The notes under the pieces were generated by a model. That model did no database searches. It had not been told where the DNA came from and saw only the letters and a list, made by a program, of their open reading frames with translations. A program made the position numbers and the translations under genes. From positions 1 to 41,062 of the forward strand of contig JAILSC010000004.1 in the NCBI GenBank assembly GCA_024697865.1: 41,062 nt of DNA, in the 5' to 3' direction. The stretch is from Candidatus Saccharimonadota bacterium (lineage in GTDB: Bacteria > Patescibacteriota > Saccharimonadia > Saccharimonadales > Saccharimonadaceae). Each line of letters opens with the position of its first letter. Position 1 is the stretch's first letter. Shown here piece by piece: positions 15,098 to 23,632 of the stretch.

Positions 15098-15864
15098 TAA
15101 ATTACCTTCCTTCTAGTTTTCAATGCATGTCCTGGTGTCTGTACAGCTCGTGCCGGACGCTTTGGCGCTGGCGCTTCGTCCAGCTTATAAACTCCACCGG
15201 TTTTCTGGTCATCCACAATCTTACCGTTTTTCAGAGTCACTACTCGCTTTTGTAAATTATTCACGATCCCTTCGTTGTGGGTAGTTACTAGAATCGTTGT
15301 GCCAAAATCGTTAATTTTCTTTAATAAATCAATAATTTCTTTTGTAGTCAATTTATCAAGGTTCGCCGTTGGCTCATCAGCAATCAAAATCTTCGGTTGC
15401 CTAGCTACTGAACGCGCAATCGACACCCGCTGTTGTTGGCCGCCCGATAATTGATGTGGGAATTTCTTAGCTTGATCAGCTAGATCTACTAATTCTAGGA
15501 CCTTCGGCACTGTCCGACGGATATCCTTGCCGCTCATTCCGGCAATTTCTAAGGCGAAAGCTACATTTTCATAAACCGTGCGACGCGGCAATAGCTTAAA
15601 ATCCTGAAACACTACGCCCAGTCGCCGACGATAGCCCGGAATATGGCGTTTTTTCACGTAATCAAGATCAATACCCCCGATGATTATTTTACCCGAATCC
15701 GGATTTTCTTCTTTAGTAATCATCTTCATCAAGGTCGACTTACCCGCCCCAGATTTACCAACCAAAAACACGAATTCATTTGGTTCAATATGTAAAGATA
15801 CATCATCCAAAGCTGGCTCCGTGTCGCCAGCGTATTTCTTCGTTACCGAATCGAGTAATATCAT
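15097..15864 (-). CDS. ftsE: Cell division ATP-binding protein FtsE
   Basis: ABC-type ATPase partner of FtsX. Walker A is GKSGAGKST at residues 36-44, the Q-loop is VVFQDFKLLPRRTVYENV, the signature is LSGGQQQRVSIARS, Walker B is ILIADEPT, and the switch His is in TTHNE. A ~30-residue basic, Pro/Ala-rich C-terminal extension follows the ATPase core, giving 255 residues. Located with ftsX and a CHAP hydrolase, it should drive septal peptidoglycan cleavage from the cytoplasmic face. A possible extended -10 (TGTTAATAT) ends 6 nt before the ATG. Confidence 0.97.
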   Translation of the reverse strand: MILLDSVTKKYAGDTEPALDDVSLHIEPNEFVFLVGKSGAGKSTLMKMITKEENPDSGKIIIGGIDLDYVKKRHIPGYRRRLGVVFQDFKLLPRRTVYENVAFALEIAGMSGKDIRRTVPKVLELVDLADQAKKFPHQLSGGQQQRVSIARSVARQPKILIADEPTANLDKLTTKEIIDLLKKINDFGTTILVTTHNEGIVNNLQKRVVTLKNGKIVDDQKTGGVYKLDEAPAPKRPARAVQTPGHALKTRRKVI

Positions 15865-15870
15865 ACCCCC

Positions 15871-15879
15871 ATATTAACA
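15871..15879 (-). promoter_or_regulatory. Extended -10 of ftsE
   Basis: TGTTAATAT on the minus strand, 6 nt before the ATG. It fits the leaderless pattern with a less perfect hexamer. Confidence 0.4.
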
Positions 15880-15912
15880 TAAGTAGAAAAAGATTTCAAA
15901 TAATTCGCATAT

Positions 15913-15957
15913 AAAAATGCGCCAGTGCAACCGTTATAAAAACGATTGCACCAGCGC
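15913..15957 (-). terminator. Terminator of the lipoprotein gene
   Basis: A long stem (GCGC..GTGCAA with TTGCAC..GCGC, 15919-15957) followed by a T-tract in the minus-strand sense. It separates the lipoprotein gene from ftsE. Confidence 0.8.
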
Positions 15958-15974
15958 AGAGGCAGGCAGCTAGC

Positions 15975-16859
15975 TTACACTACCTTGTAAACTCCCAGAC
16001 CTTCAAAGTAATAGAGGCCGGGTTCGAGCTTGGAGATGTCGTAGCCGTAGTAAGTGTCAAGCCTATTGCCGTTTTTGATGTCGACTTTTCCGCCAGTGAT
16101 TTCGGTTTTCTTATCACTCACGGAGTAGACATAGCTATCGGCATGCATCGGGTAGCTCTGACCGCCACACTCAACGACGACCTCTTCTCCCAGGGTCCAG
16201 TCCAGCGGATTAGCCCGCGATTGACCGTTGGCGTCGACAAATCGAGCGTTTTTGAGGTCGCCGACCGGAATCAAATCGTTCTGGTTCCAAATAGCATTCT
16301 CGTCATCGACGAAGGCTACGGTACAACCAGCCAGTTCACATCGATACGCTACTAGGTTACCGTTTGAGCCATCCCTTGCTAAGATTCTGTCAGCTTGACG
16401 ATTCAGCTCAACGACCGGAATATCGCCGTAAGTACCGATCAAACGGCTATATCCATCCAGCACCGACAATCCAGAAATAGGGTAATAAAGGTGTTTCATT
16501 TTATAGCCTAAATGACCTTCATCGTCATAATACCCATATTCAGCTACGACATCGTCGCTTCCAACGTAGATTTTTTCCCCAGACGGTACCCCTATCTTCC
16601 CACCTATCACCAAATTTATTCCGGTTTCAGGGTTTCCACTAAAAATCTTATAATCTTCCGCCCCTGCTATCCTCACTTCCTGTTTTTTCGTTCCGCCGGG
16701 CACCGCCTCAGAGGCCGCGCTACCACTGGAAACTGCCGTGCTCGCCGTGCTGCTGTTCTGGGCTTGGTTCGAGCTTTCCTGTTGGCCACCACAAGCAACC
16801 AGCATCACACTCGTCAAAACCAAGCAAACTACCAGTCCCGCCAACTTCTTAAAGCTCAT
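15975..16859 (-). CDS. Putative lipoprotein of unknown function
   Basis: 294-residue exported lipoprotein. The signal peptide has a KK N-region, a hydrophobic core and a lipobox LVAC with the lipidated Cys23, followed by Gly-Gly and a Ser/Ala-rich linker to about residue 55. The mature part is unfamiliar: Gly/Tyr/Asp-rich, probably beta-rich, with repeated GYYDDEG, YGYDISKLEPG and YYFEGLGVY motifs and a CELAGC cysteine pair. It is an isolated unit with its own promoter (16930-16958), Shine-Dalgarno GAAAGGGTGGGG and terminator. Its GC-richer codon use resembles the orphan at 4512-4976. I cannot assign a function. Confidence 0.8.
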   Translation of the reverse strand: MSFKKLAGLVVCLVLTSVMLVACGGQQESSNQAQNSSTASTAVSSGSAASEAVPGGTKKQEVRIAGAEDYKIFSGNPETGINLVIGGKIGVPSGEKIYVGSDDVVAEYGYYDDEGHLGYKMKHLYYPISGLSVLDGYSRLIGTYGDIPVVELNRQADRILARDGSNGNLVAYRCELAGCTVAFVDDENAIWNQNDLIPVGDLKNARFVDANGQSRANPLDWTLGEEVVVECGGQSYPMHADSYVYSVSDKKTEITGGKVDIKNGNRLDTYYGYDISKLEPGLYYFEGLGVYKVV

Positions 16860-16929
16860 CTTACCCCACCCTTTCTGTTATCCTGCCTTTGTTAAATTAC
16901 ATGGACCACCATCGGTTCACCTTACCTTA

Positions 16930-16958
16930 ATTATACCACAGACGCTTTAAAAAGTCAA
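16930..16958 (-). promoter_or_regulatory. Promoter of the lipoprotein gene
   Basis: Minus strand TTGACT (16953-16958), 17-nt spacer, TATAAT (16930-16935). The stretches TTGACTTTTT and TGTGGTATAATTAAG are shared with the promoter at 5026-5054. Confidence 0.85.
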
Positions 16959-16973
16959 GTAATTATGCTTATG

Positions 16974-19271
16974 CTAACGCTCAAGATGAAAAGTCATATT
17001 TTTCGTCTGTTGCCCTGGGGCTTGATAGATCACCCCTGGCGCAATCGCCGCCCCCGGGTACTTATCTTGTAGTTCTCTCAACACCTCTGCATAAGTTCTG
17101 TCGGTTGTTATAGTTATGTCTTCTTTCTTTTTATCCCCTAGTCTTATCTCTGGAGAATGCACCGAATATTGCATAATTAAACCTAGGTCCAGCTCAAATC
17201 CTGCCACATAATCCGCTAGTTTAAACTCATGTTTTACTGAATTCTTAAATTCACCTACCACTCCAGCATATTCACCGTTGACCCAGATTTCTGCAGCTCT
17301 TTTCGCCTCAAACGGCCTACCTTCCGCCGTTTCCTGTTTTATCGGCGTAAACTCCGCCTTAATGTTCAAGCTCTCTAACAATCTAGCTGCGTATAATTTT
17401 GCTTTATAAAAAGCCGTTTCTTTGTTTTTACGCTCTGCCACCACTAAGCCTAATTGCATTCTCTCTACCGGCACACCCTCAGCATCCATCCCCCACGTTT
17501 TACGGTAAACTTTATTCAGCTCAAAAATCGCAAATTTTTCAACCGGTAATTTCTCATTGAGATAAGTCTTCTCTAGCAAGCTCGGGATTAGTGATTGCCT
17601 AACATGCTGCAATTCCGGTGAGATCGAATTTACAATCTTATATGAATTCTTCGGATCTTGACCCGCCTTTTTCAAAAGCCTCTCACTAACAAAGCTATAA
17701 GTTAATACTTCGTTTGCTCCAAATCGCGCTAAAGTATTGCGGATTTGCCGTTTTAGCTCCCACATTTCATTCTTGCCGGCCGTTCCGTGCAGAGGCAAAG
17801 TTGGTTCAATATTATCATAGCCTAAAAGCCGGCCCACTTCTTCAATAATATCTTCTTTAATGTGAATATCTGTCCGCCAAGCCGGGGCGCACACCTCGAG
17901 CTCCTCTCGCCTACCTTTTACCACAAATCCTACATTTTCTAAAGTATCTACGATCAATTTCTTATCATAATCTGTGCCCAACAGTTCGTTGATTTCGTCT
18001 GTTGTAATTTTTACAACAATATCCTTAGTTGGTTTGGGGTATTCGTCCCCCACCGCGGCCACTTCGAAGCCATCTGTTAGCATCTCGGCACATTTTTCCG
18101 CTACGATTAAAGTCTGATATGGTGGTTGGCCCTTAGTAAACCTTGTGATCGCTTCGCTAAAAATCCCGTGTGCCATCTGGGTTTTTCGCAAATTATACAG
18201 GCTGAACGTCGCTGATTCTAAGATAACATTCTTAGTATTTTCATCAATCATCGTGGATTTACCCCCCATTGCCCCTGCTAGAGCTACCGGCGTATCACCC
18301 GAACAAATTACAATGTCGTTTTCGTTTAGCGCTACTTCCGTATCGTCTAATAATTCTAATTTCTCGCCCTTGCGCGCCAATCGCACCCTAATCTCTGGCT
18401 CTCCGCCCCCACCTACTGCCACAAACTTATCATAGTCAAAAGCGTGTAAAGGCTGACCAGTTAGTAGCATCAAATAGTTCGTCGCGTCAACAATCGGGCT
18501 AATCGGCTTCATCCCAGACTTAGATAACACCGTGTCGATCCACGTCAAATATTTTTGTCTCATCTCGCCATGCTTCTCTAGTACGATCGCACTATATCTG
18601 CTACATATCTTCTCGTCTTCGATTGCTATTTTTATCCCATTATGGACATTTAAATTACTCCTAATTTCATTTTCTTCAAATTCTTCACCTAATATTCCTG
18701 CCACCTCCCTAGCAAACCCAATAATTCCAAAACAGTCCGGCCGGTGCGTCAATGATTTATTTTCGATATCCAAAATCAAGTCATCCAGCCCAAATACGTC
18801 TACTAATTTATCTCCTGGCTGCGCTGTCTCTGGTTCAATTTCTACAATACCACTATGATCTTCGCCAAAATCTAGCTCATCCGCCCCTGCTAACATCCCG
18901 CAGGATTCATAGCCTTGCATTTTACGCTTGCCAATTACAAATGGTGCATCTTCATGTACCGAAGCCGGCACAATGGCCCCTGGCGCAATCCAGACCGCCA
19001 ACATCCCCGCTCGCACGTTCGGCGCACCACAAACCACCTGCACTAGCTCAGAATCACCACCGATATTTATTTGACAAAGCGTCAAATGCGTGTTGGGGAT
19101 TTTTTCACAAGTTTCTACTCGCACTACGTAGATATTGTCATATTTTTTGCTCTCATCAATCACCCCCTCAACTTCCACTAATCTCGCACCAATTAGGCGC
19201 ACTAGCTCTTCATTCGATACCGTTTCCGGAATTTCTACATATTTTTTTAACCAATTTAGACTGATCTTCAT
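16974..19271 (-). CDS. pheT: Phenylalanyl-tRNA synthetase beta subunit
   Basis: Beta subunit of the heterotetrameric PheRS; it binds and edits tRNA-Phe. The domain order is visible: N-terminal MKISLNWLKKYVEIP, tRNA-binding OB fold (~40-150, with LTLCQINIGGDSELVQVVCGAPNV), B3/B4 editing region, B5 domain (~410-480), catalytic-like core, and the C-terminal FDX-ACB domain (VHSPEIRLGDKKKEDITITT...). At 765 residues the length is slightly short of the ~790 norm. The start follows directly after the pheS stop. Confidence 0.97.
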   Translation of the reverse strand: MKISLNWLKKYVEIPETVSNEELVRLIGARLVEVEGVIDESKKYDNIYVVRVETCEKIPNTHLTLCQINIGGDSELVQVVCGAPNVRAGMLAVWIAPGAIVPASVHEDAPFVIGKRKMQGYESCGMLAGADELDFGEDHSGIVEIEPETAQPGDKLVDVFGLDDLILDIENKSLTHRPDCFGIIGFAREVAGILGEEFEENEIRSNLNVHNGIKIAIEDEKICSRYSAIVLEKHGEMRQKYLTWIDTVLSKSGMKPISPIVDATNYLMLLTGQPLHAFDYDKFVAVGGGGEPEIRVRLARKGEKLELLDDTEVALNENDIVICSGDTPVALAGAMGGKSTMIDENTKNVILESATFSLYNLRKTQMAHGIFSEAITRFTKGQPPYQTLIVAEKCAEMLTDGFEVAAVGDEYPKPTKDIVVKITTDEINELLGTDYDKKLIVDTLENVGFVVKGRREELEVCAPAWRTDIHIKEDIIEEVGRLLGYDNIEPTLPLHGTAGKNEMWELKRQIRNTLARFGANEVLTYSFVSERLLKKAGQDPKNSYKIVNSISPELQHVRQSLIPSLLEKTYLNEKLPVEKFAIFELNKVYRKTWGMDAEGVPVERMQLGLVVAERKNKETAFYKAKLYAARLLESLNIKAEFTPIKQETAEGRPFEAKRAAEIWVNGEYAGVVGEFKNSVKHEFKLADYVAGFELDLGLIMQYSVHSPEIRLGDKKKEDITITTDRTYAEVLRELQDKYPGAAIAPGVIYQAPGQQTKNMTFHLER

Positions 19272-20231
19272 TTATTTAAACTCCCGCAAGAAATTAAGGT
19301 TACCACTTTCAAAATATCGCACATCTTTCAGACCATAACGTAGCATCACTAGCCGATCAATTCCGCCGCCCCACGCAAAGCCGTGATATTCTTCCGGATC
19401 AATCCCGGCCATCTTCAGTACGTTTGGGTGAATCATTCCGCAACCCAGCATTTCTAGATAATCGCCTTTCTTCCCGCCTAATGATTTTGGCTTTTCAATC
19501 ATAAACTCAAGAGATGGCTCCGTAAATGGGAAATACCCCGGCTGAGTCCGAATATTCAACTTCTGTTCATAGTATTTTTCAAAGAAATCTCGCAGAATTC
19601 CTAGCATCTGACCCATATTGCAATCTCGCGATACGTATACACCCTCGCATTGATAAAAAGTATGTTCGTGTGTAGCGTCAACATCCTCATTGCGGTATAC
19701 TCGCCCCGGCACTACTACTGCAATTTGCCCCTCTTCTTTTAATTTTGATTTAAATTGTTTCAAGGCTCGGTTCTGCATGGTTGAAGTATGGGCTGGAGGA
19801 ATCAAACCTTCTTCTGTTCGGAAAGTATCATAACCATCTCGCGCCGGATGATCTTTAGCGAAGTTTAAAGAATCGAACATATGATATTCGTCATCCAGCT
19901 GTCGTGATTCAATCACGTCAAAGCCCATCATTTGGTAAATCTCCACTACCCGATCTAGCTCCGTCATTAAGGGATGTTTAGACCCTTGCAAAGTCGGGTA
20001 CAGTTCCGGCATTGGTTCGTTCACTCCGCTCCAAGCCGTTACGTCGATCGGTTCTACCTCTTTGTCTAATTCAGCTTTTTCCAAGGCTGCAATTTGCGCT
20101 AAAATCTCTTGTTTTTCAGTATTTAATTTTCGCCCGAATTCCGCTCGCTTTTCCGCGGCTATTTCACGAATCTGCGCCGCTTTGGCGTTCAGGTTTTTTA
20201 ATTCTTGTTTTAATCTTTCCAGCTCTTGCAT
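19272..20231 (-). CDS. pheS: Phenylalanyl-tRNA synthetase alpha subunit
   Basis: Catalytic alpha subunit of PheRS, class II, 319 residues. After an N-terminal coiled coil (1-55) come HPLMTELDRVVEIYQMMGF (motif 1), GRVYRNEDVDATHEHTFYQ (motif 2) and GFAWGGGIDRLVMLRYGLKD (motif 3). The Phe-pocket segment YFPFTEPSLE is also present. It is read together with pheT. An extended -10 at 20241-20249, overlapping the stop of the upstream 1000-residue gene, leaves a leader of only 2-3 nt. Confidence 0.97.
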   Translation of the reverse strand: MQELERLKQELKNLNAKAAQIREIAAEKRAEFGRKLNTEKQEILAQIAALEKAELDKEVEPIDVTAWSGVNEPMPELYPTLQGSKHPLMTELDRVVEIYQMMGFDVIESRQLDDEYHMFDSLNFAKDHPARDGYDTFRTEEGLIPPAHTSTMQNRALKQFKSKLKEEGQIAVVVPGRVYRNEDVDATHEHTFYQCEGVYVSRDCNMGQMLGILRDFFEKYYEQKLNIRTQPGYFPFTEPSLEFMIEKPKSLGGKKGDYLEMLGCGMIHPNVLKMAGIDPEEYHGFAWGGGIDRLVMLRYGLKDVRYFESGNLNFLREFK

Positions 20232-20240
20232 ATATCATAT

Positions 20241-20249
20241 ATTATATCA
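20241..20249 (-). promoter_or_regulatory. Extended -10 of pheS
   Basis: TGATATAAT on the minus strand, 9 nt before the pheS ATG and overlapping the stop codon of the upstream gene. Confidence 0.5.
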
Positions 20250-23244
20250 TAAAGGTCCGGTTTCGCACATCAGCATAAACGATTCCTTCAATCATGGTAG
20301 CCATCCCGCCCATTACATCTTCTTGCCCGAATTGCAAAGTTTTTTCATTTTCGTCCACTACTGCTCCTCCGAAGGCATAACGCTCGCTCGCGTCATAATT
20401 ATCCACGTATGCATAATAAGCCACTACGTCCAACAAATCTGACACCGTTTCTTTATCTAGCCCCGACCATCTGGCTAGTTGCCCTTCGTAGGTTTCGTCT
20501 AACGGGTTTTCTTCATAATATTCTTCTAGAGCCACCGTTACGGCTGATTTTTCTATTATCCCCATCGATTCGGCTAGGGATTGATCCTCGATGAAACGTT
20601 GGTATTGGCTAGCAGCCCCCCATGCAGAAGTCCTCTCCGTCAGGGCATCGTTTCCCAAATTATTCCCCGCCACGCAAGATTGCCCACTGATATAGCCCAT
20701 ATAGCCTATCGTCTCCGTGTCTTCGTATATTTCAACTATATCCCCTAAAACTGGTGCCGCCCCAATAATAGTGTCAGCCGTCGAATTTCCAGTGCCACCC
20801 TTGATGCCCGCAATAATCTCTTGGTCCGCTACCCCAAAAGGCGAAGTTCGCTCACTACAATACGTAATATACTTCATCAATTCTGAACCCTTCTTGATTT
20901 TAACATTCCCGTCACTAGTTTCTTGTTTTTCAAAATTATCGCCATCATCAAGCTCTGCGATTATATCTGCTGGATCTTCATCCATTGTACTCATGTCCGT
21001 CACCATATACGGGTTACAGAACGAATCTCCTACCGCTCCAATCTCCGCCAAATATGGGCAAATCTGAGCGTAATCCTCCGTGCTTGGCAAAGTTTCCGCA
21101 ATCTGCGAGGCGACCGCCGAGATCGACGGCAAGAGTTTCGTTAAGGAAGAACCCATCACCGAACTAGCCGAAGTTAACGTACTCATTAATGAGCTAGAAG
21201 CATTAAAGCTCATTAGCTGCGTCATCAATGACCCCATAAAGGTGTTCTTAGACGTCATATCAAACGGACTCAAGCTCTCTCTTTCCTCGCGCGCTTCTTC
21301 TGCAATCACTTGTTGTTTGGCTATGGTAAATTCTTCATATTTTTCCCTTGTCGCTAAAGACCCACCATTGGCCTTATGTATATAACCATGATACATATTA
21401 GCTCCCGAAACCAGTGCATTGCCTAAATCTTCACCAGCCAATTCTGACACCAAATCTCGCCCCAAAGTACTAACTAACCACGGCGTCAATATATCAATTA
21501 CCCCCTGTATTGCTAATCCGATAGCTATGCCTTTACCAAATTCCGCTAATACATCTATGGCACATCCTACCCCTAGCGACGCTGCACAAGACGCCACAGT
21601 TACACCCGCACTAGCTATCGCCGCTGTCGCCCTGGCTACAGTGCAAGCCCTAAATGACGCCATACTTATGCCAACTCCGCCTAGTAGCGTACTCATATTA
21701 CTAGTTAAATTAAAGCTTTGCACGCTAGCATCCTTTGGATCCGTTAATCCATTACCGAACAGCGCCGCCATCCCAGCCGACTGCATCGCCGATTTCAGTT
21801 TTCCATCTTCTTTTTGAGAAGAAACTCCTCCACCATTCGCCACTATTTTTTCATGGTCAGTCACTGTTTGCTCATTTAGGGTTGTGGCTAGCTCATTAAT
21901 GGGCGCTTCATCGCCGTAACCAGCCTTAGTCTTGTCTACCGCCTCCATATATGGCGTTACGATATTTAAAATTTGTCTGGCTTCCTCAGCCGCCACCATC
22001 AAATTCACCACTCCCACAAAATCCGCTACTGCGCAACCCACGTTCGCTACTGAACCCGCATCAAAACTCCCTTTCAGGCTATTTAGTTTTTTCCCTATAT
22101 TACTCGCATCAATCTTCGAACTTTTTGTTATTGCCGATTTATCACTTACTTTCTTCATAGGATTACCATCTTCATCCAAAATAACATTGCCATCCTTATC
22201 CCTGGCGTCTTCCATCACCTTCCTCGACACCCCGCCCCCAGTACTATCAACCATTTTACTCTTGATCGTCTCTTTCACTAGATCCAGTGTCGACTTACCG
22301 CTCTTACTAGCCTCTTCTTTTTTCTGTTTCCAATCTTTAAACATATTTCGCGTTAATTTGTTTTTCTTCAAAAACTCGCCCGTATTCGTCCCAAACCAGT
22401 TGGCAAACTGCCCCCGCCAAGTCTGCGACGCAGCCGTAAACTTATGCGAGAAAGTCGAATCATTCAAAGCCGCGTCAAAAGACAAAGCATTAGTATGGCC
22501 AAGATTTCTTAACTTATCGGAATCAGCCTTCGTCGCTGCCACAATCCGCTTCTGCCCACCTTCGGTCTCATACTCAAGCACCCTAATCCCCGATCCTTCA
22601 TAATTGTCATTATATTTAATCCCCTGCTGTTCATACTTAGCAATCTGCTTTTTCGAAAGTACGAATTTCTGAGAACCAAATATCGTCCCCTTCCGCGGGT
22701 CTTTATTTCTTCCACTGTCCATCTGATAACGCAGAAACTTTGCCGACCGATTATAGGCCGATGTGTGCATCGAATTAAATGAATCCTGAAACTGCGCAAC
22801 CATTGAAAAGGGCTGGAACAGCTGCGTCCCCGCCATTACACCCCCCACCACAAAAATAATCAACAAAATTCCTACTGCCGGCCCCACCTTTTTGAACGCC
22901 CCCTTAAAATTCCCTTTCTTGATATCTTGGGCGGCGCTAGCAATTTTTCCGGCCTTATCGTTCGCACCTCCAGTATATAATCCGCCACCGTCTTGCTCGC
23001 TTTTTCGTGCTGCATCTAAACTATCTTCCTGCTTGGTTAACCCTTCGCTGGCCGCTCCCTCTGCATCTTTCAAATTGTCCGCCGCTAATCCATTGGTCAG
23101 AGCTCGTTCGGAAGCCTTTCTCTCAGCTCTTGATCCACTCGGAGCTTCACCCCCACCTTCACCGCCTAAAAATCCTGGCCTCGCCCCACCCTTAAAGCTT
23201 TTCTTTACACGATTAACTAAGCCGTTGCCAGATTCATCATCCAT
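20242..23244 (-). CDS. Large membrane protein of unknown function (1000 residues)
   Basis: I do not recognise the family. The N-terminal ~120 residues are hydrophilic and cytoplasmic-looking (Gly/Ser/Ala/Lys-rich). One clear membrane segment follows (about 123-148, VGILLIIFVVGGVMAGTQLF). After a long polar region come Ala/Gly-rich hydrophobic stretches near 400-425 and 520-605, rich in Cys and small residues, that could be membrane-inserted helices. The C-terminal third is acidic and polar with scattered Cys. Its size and layout recall large envelope or secretion-system membrane proteins seen in CPR genomes, but no signature supports naming one. A 78-residue membrane protein lies upstream; pheS is 10 nt downstream. 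Confidence 0.85.
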   Translation of the reverse strand: MDDESGNGLVNRVKKSFKGGARPGFLGGEGGGEAPSGSRAERKASERALTNGLAADNLKDAEGAASEGLTKQEDSLDAARKSEQDGGGLYTGGANDKAGKIASAAQDIKKGNFKGAFKKVGPAVGILLIIFVVGGVMAGTQLFQPFSMVAQFQDSFNSMHTSAYNRSAKFLRYQMDSGRNKDPRKGTIFGSQKFVLSKKQIAKYEQQGIKYNDNYEGSGIRVLEYETEGGQKRIVAATKADSDKLRNLGHTNALSFDAALNDSTFSHKFTAASQTWRGQFANWFGTNTGEFLKKNKLTRNMFKDWKQKKEEASKSGKSTLDLVKETIKSKMVDSTGGGVSRKVMEDARDKDGNVILDEDGNPMKKVSDKSAITKSSKIDASNIGKKLNSLKGSFDAGSVANVGCAVADFVGVVNLMVAAEEARQILNIVTPYMEAVDKTKAGYGDEAPINELATTLNEQTVTDHEKIVANGGGVSSQKEDGKLKSAMQSAGMAALFGNGLTDPKDASVQSFNLTSNMSTLLGGVGISMASFRACTVARATAAIASAGVTVASCAASLGVGCAIDVLAEFGKGIAIGLAIQGVIDILTPWLVSTLGRDLVSELAGEDLGNALVSGANMYHGYIHKANGGSLATREKYEEFTIAKQQVIAEEAREERESLSPFDMTSKNTFMGSLMTQLMSFNASSSLMSTLTSASSVMGSSLTKLLPSISAVASQIAETLPSTEDYAQICPYLAEIGAVGDSFCNPYMVTDMSTMDEDPADIIAELDDGDNFEKQETSDGNVKIKKGSELMKYITYCSERTSPFGVADQEIIAGIKGGTGNSTADTIIGAAPVLGDIVEIYEDTETIGYMGYISGQSCVAGNNLGNDALTERTSAWGAASQYQRFIEDQSLAESMGIIEKSAVTVALEEYYEENPLDETYEGQLARWSGLDKETVSDLLDVVAYYAYVDNYDASERYAFGGAVVDENEKTLQFGQEDVMGGMATMIEGIVYADVRNRTFMI

Positions 23245-23310
23245 ATATAATATATATTATATAATACTTATGTTAAAAAATCGACCCACAATTTCCACCC
23301 CCTAATCATC

Positions 23311-23547
23311 TTAAATAAATACAATCGAGATAATCGAAATCACTGCCAAAATTATCAACACAGCCCAAATCCAGCTGAATCGTCCAGTTTTTTTCATATT
23401 TTTTACATACTCCGAATCATCTGCAAAGTCTGGATCTGGATTACCTTCAATATCAGCCGTCGCCATTTGCTTGGCTTTTAAATCTGCGTCGATCCGTTTA
23501 GATAATTCATCTTTATTAGTGTTTTGTTTATTGACTATTACGCCCAT
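23311..23547 (-). CDS. Small C-tail-anchored membrane protein (78 residues)
   Basis: Hydrophilic N-terminal domain (NKQNTNKDELSKRIDADL...) and a single C-terminal membrane helix (SWIWAVLIILAVISIISIV), so it is tail-anchored with the N-terminus in the cytoplasm. I chose the ATG at 23545-23547 because it follows AGGA at proper spacing and lies downstream of the -10 at 23579-23587. A longer frame back to 23814 would run through the divergent promoters and the aquaporin gene. No function is recognised. It may work with the large membrane protein next to it. Confidence 0.7.
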   Translation of the reverse strand: MGVIVNKQNTNKDELSKRIDADLKAKQMATADIEGNPDPDFADDSEYVKNMKKTGRFSWIWAVLIILAVISIISIVFI

Positions 23548-23578
23548 AATTTTCCTAAATAAGTTAATAACTTTTTCC

Positions 23579-23587
23579 ATTATAGCA
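23579..23587 (-). promoter_or_regulatory. Extended -10 of the 78-residue protein gene
   Basis: TGCTATAAT on the minus strand, about 30 nt upstream of the chosen ATG, back to back with the aquaporin promoter. Confidence 0.55.
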
Positions 23588-23596
23588 CAAAAAGTG

Positions 23597-23605
23597 TGAT
23601 ATAAT
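23597..23605 (+). promoter_or_regulatory. Extended -10 of the aquaporin-like gene
   Basis: TGATATAAT on the plus strand; the transcript would have a ~20-nt leader containing AAAGGAGG before the ATG at 23633. Confidence 0.6.
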
Positions 23606-23632
23606 AAAGTAAATATTATTAAAGGAGGAAAA

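Noticed and set aside
15170-15185. GCCGGACGC in the ftsE C-terminal region as another palindromic element
   Set aside because: The surrounding DNA has no flanking arms and reads as an ordinary Pro/Ala-rich tail.
23244-23263. 20-bp AT-only palindrome at the start of the 1000-residue gene
   Set aside because: Made only of A and T around a -10 region; symmetry of this kind is expected by chance and adds little evidence for an operator.
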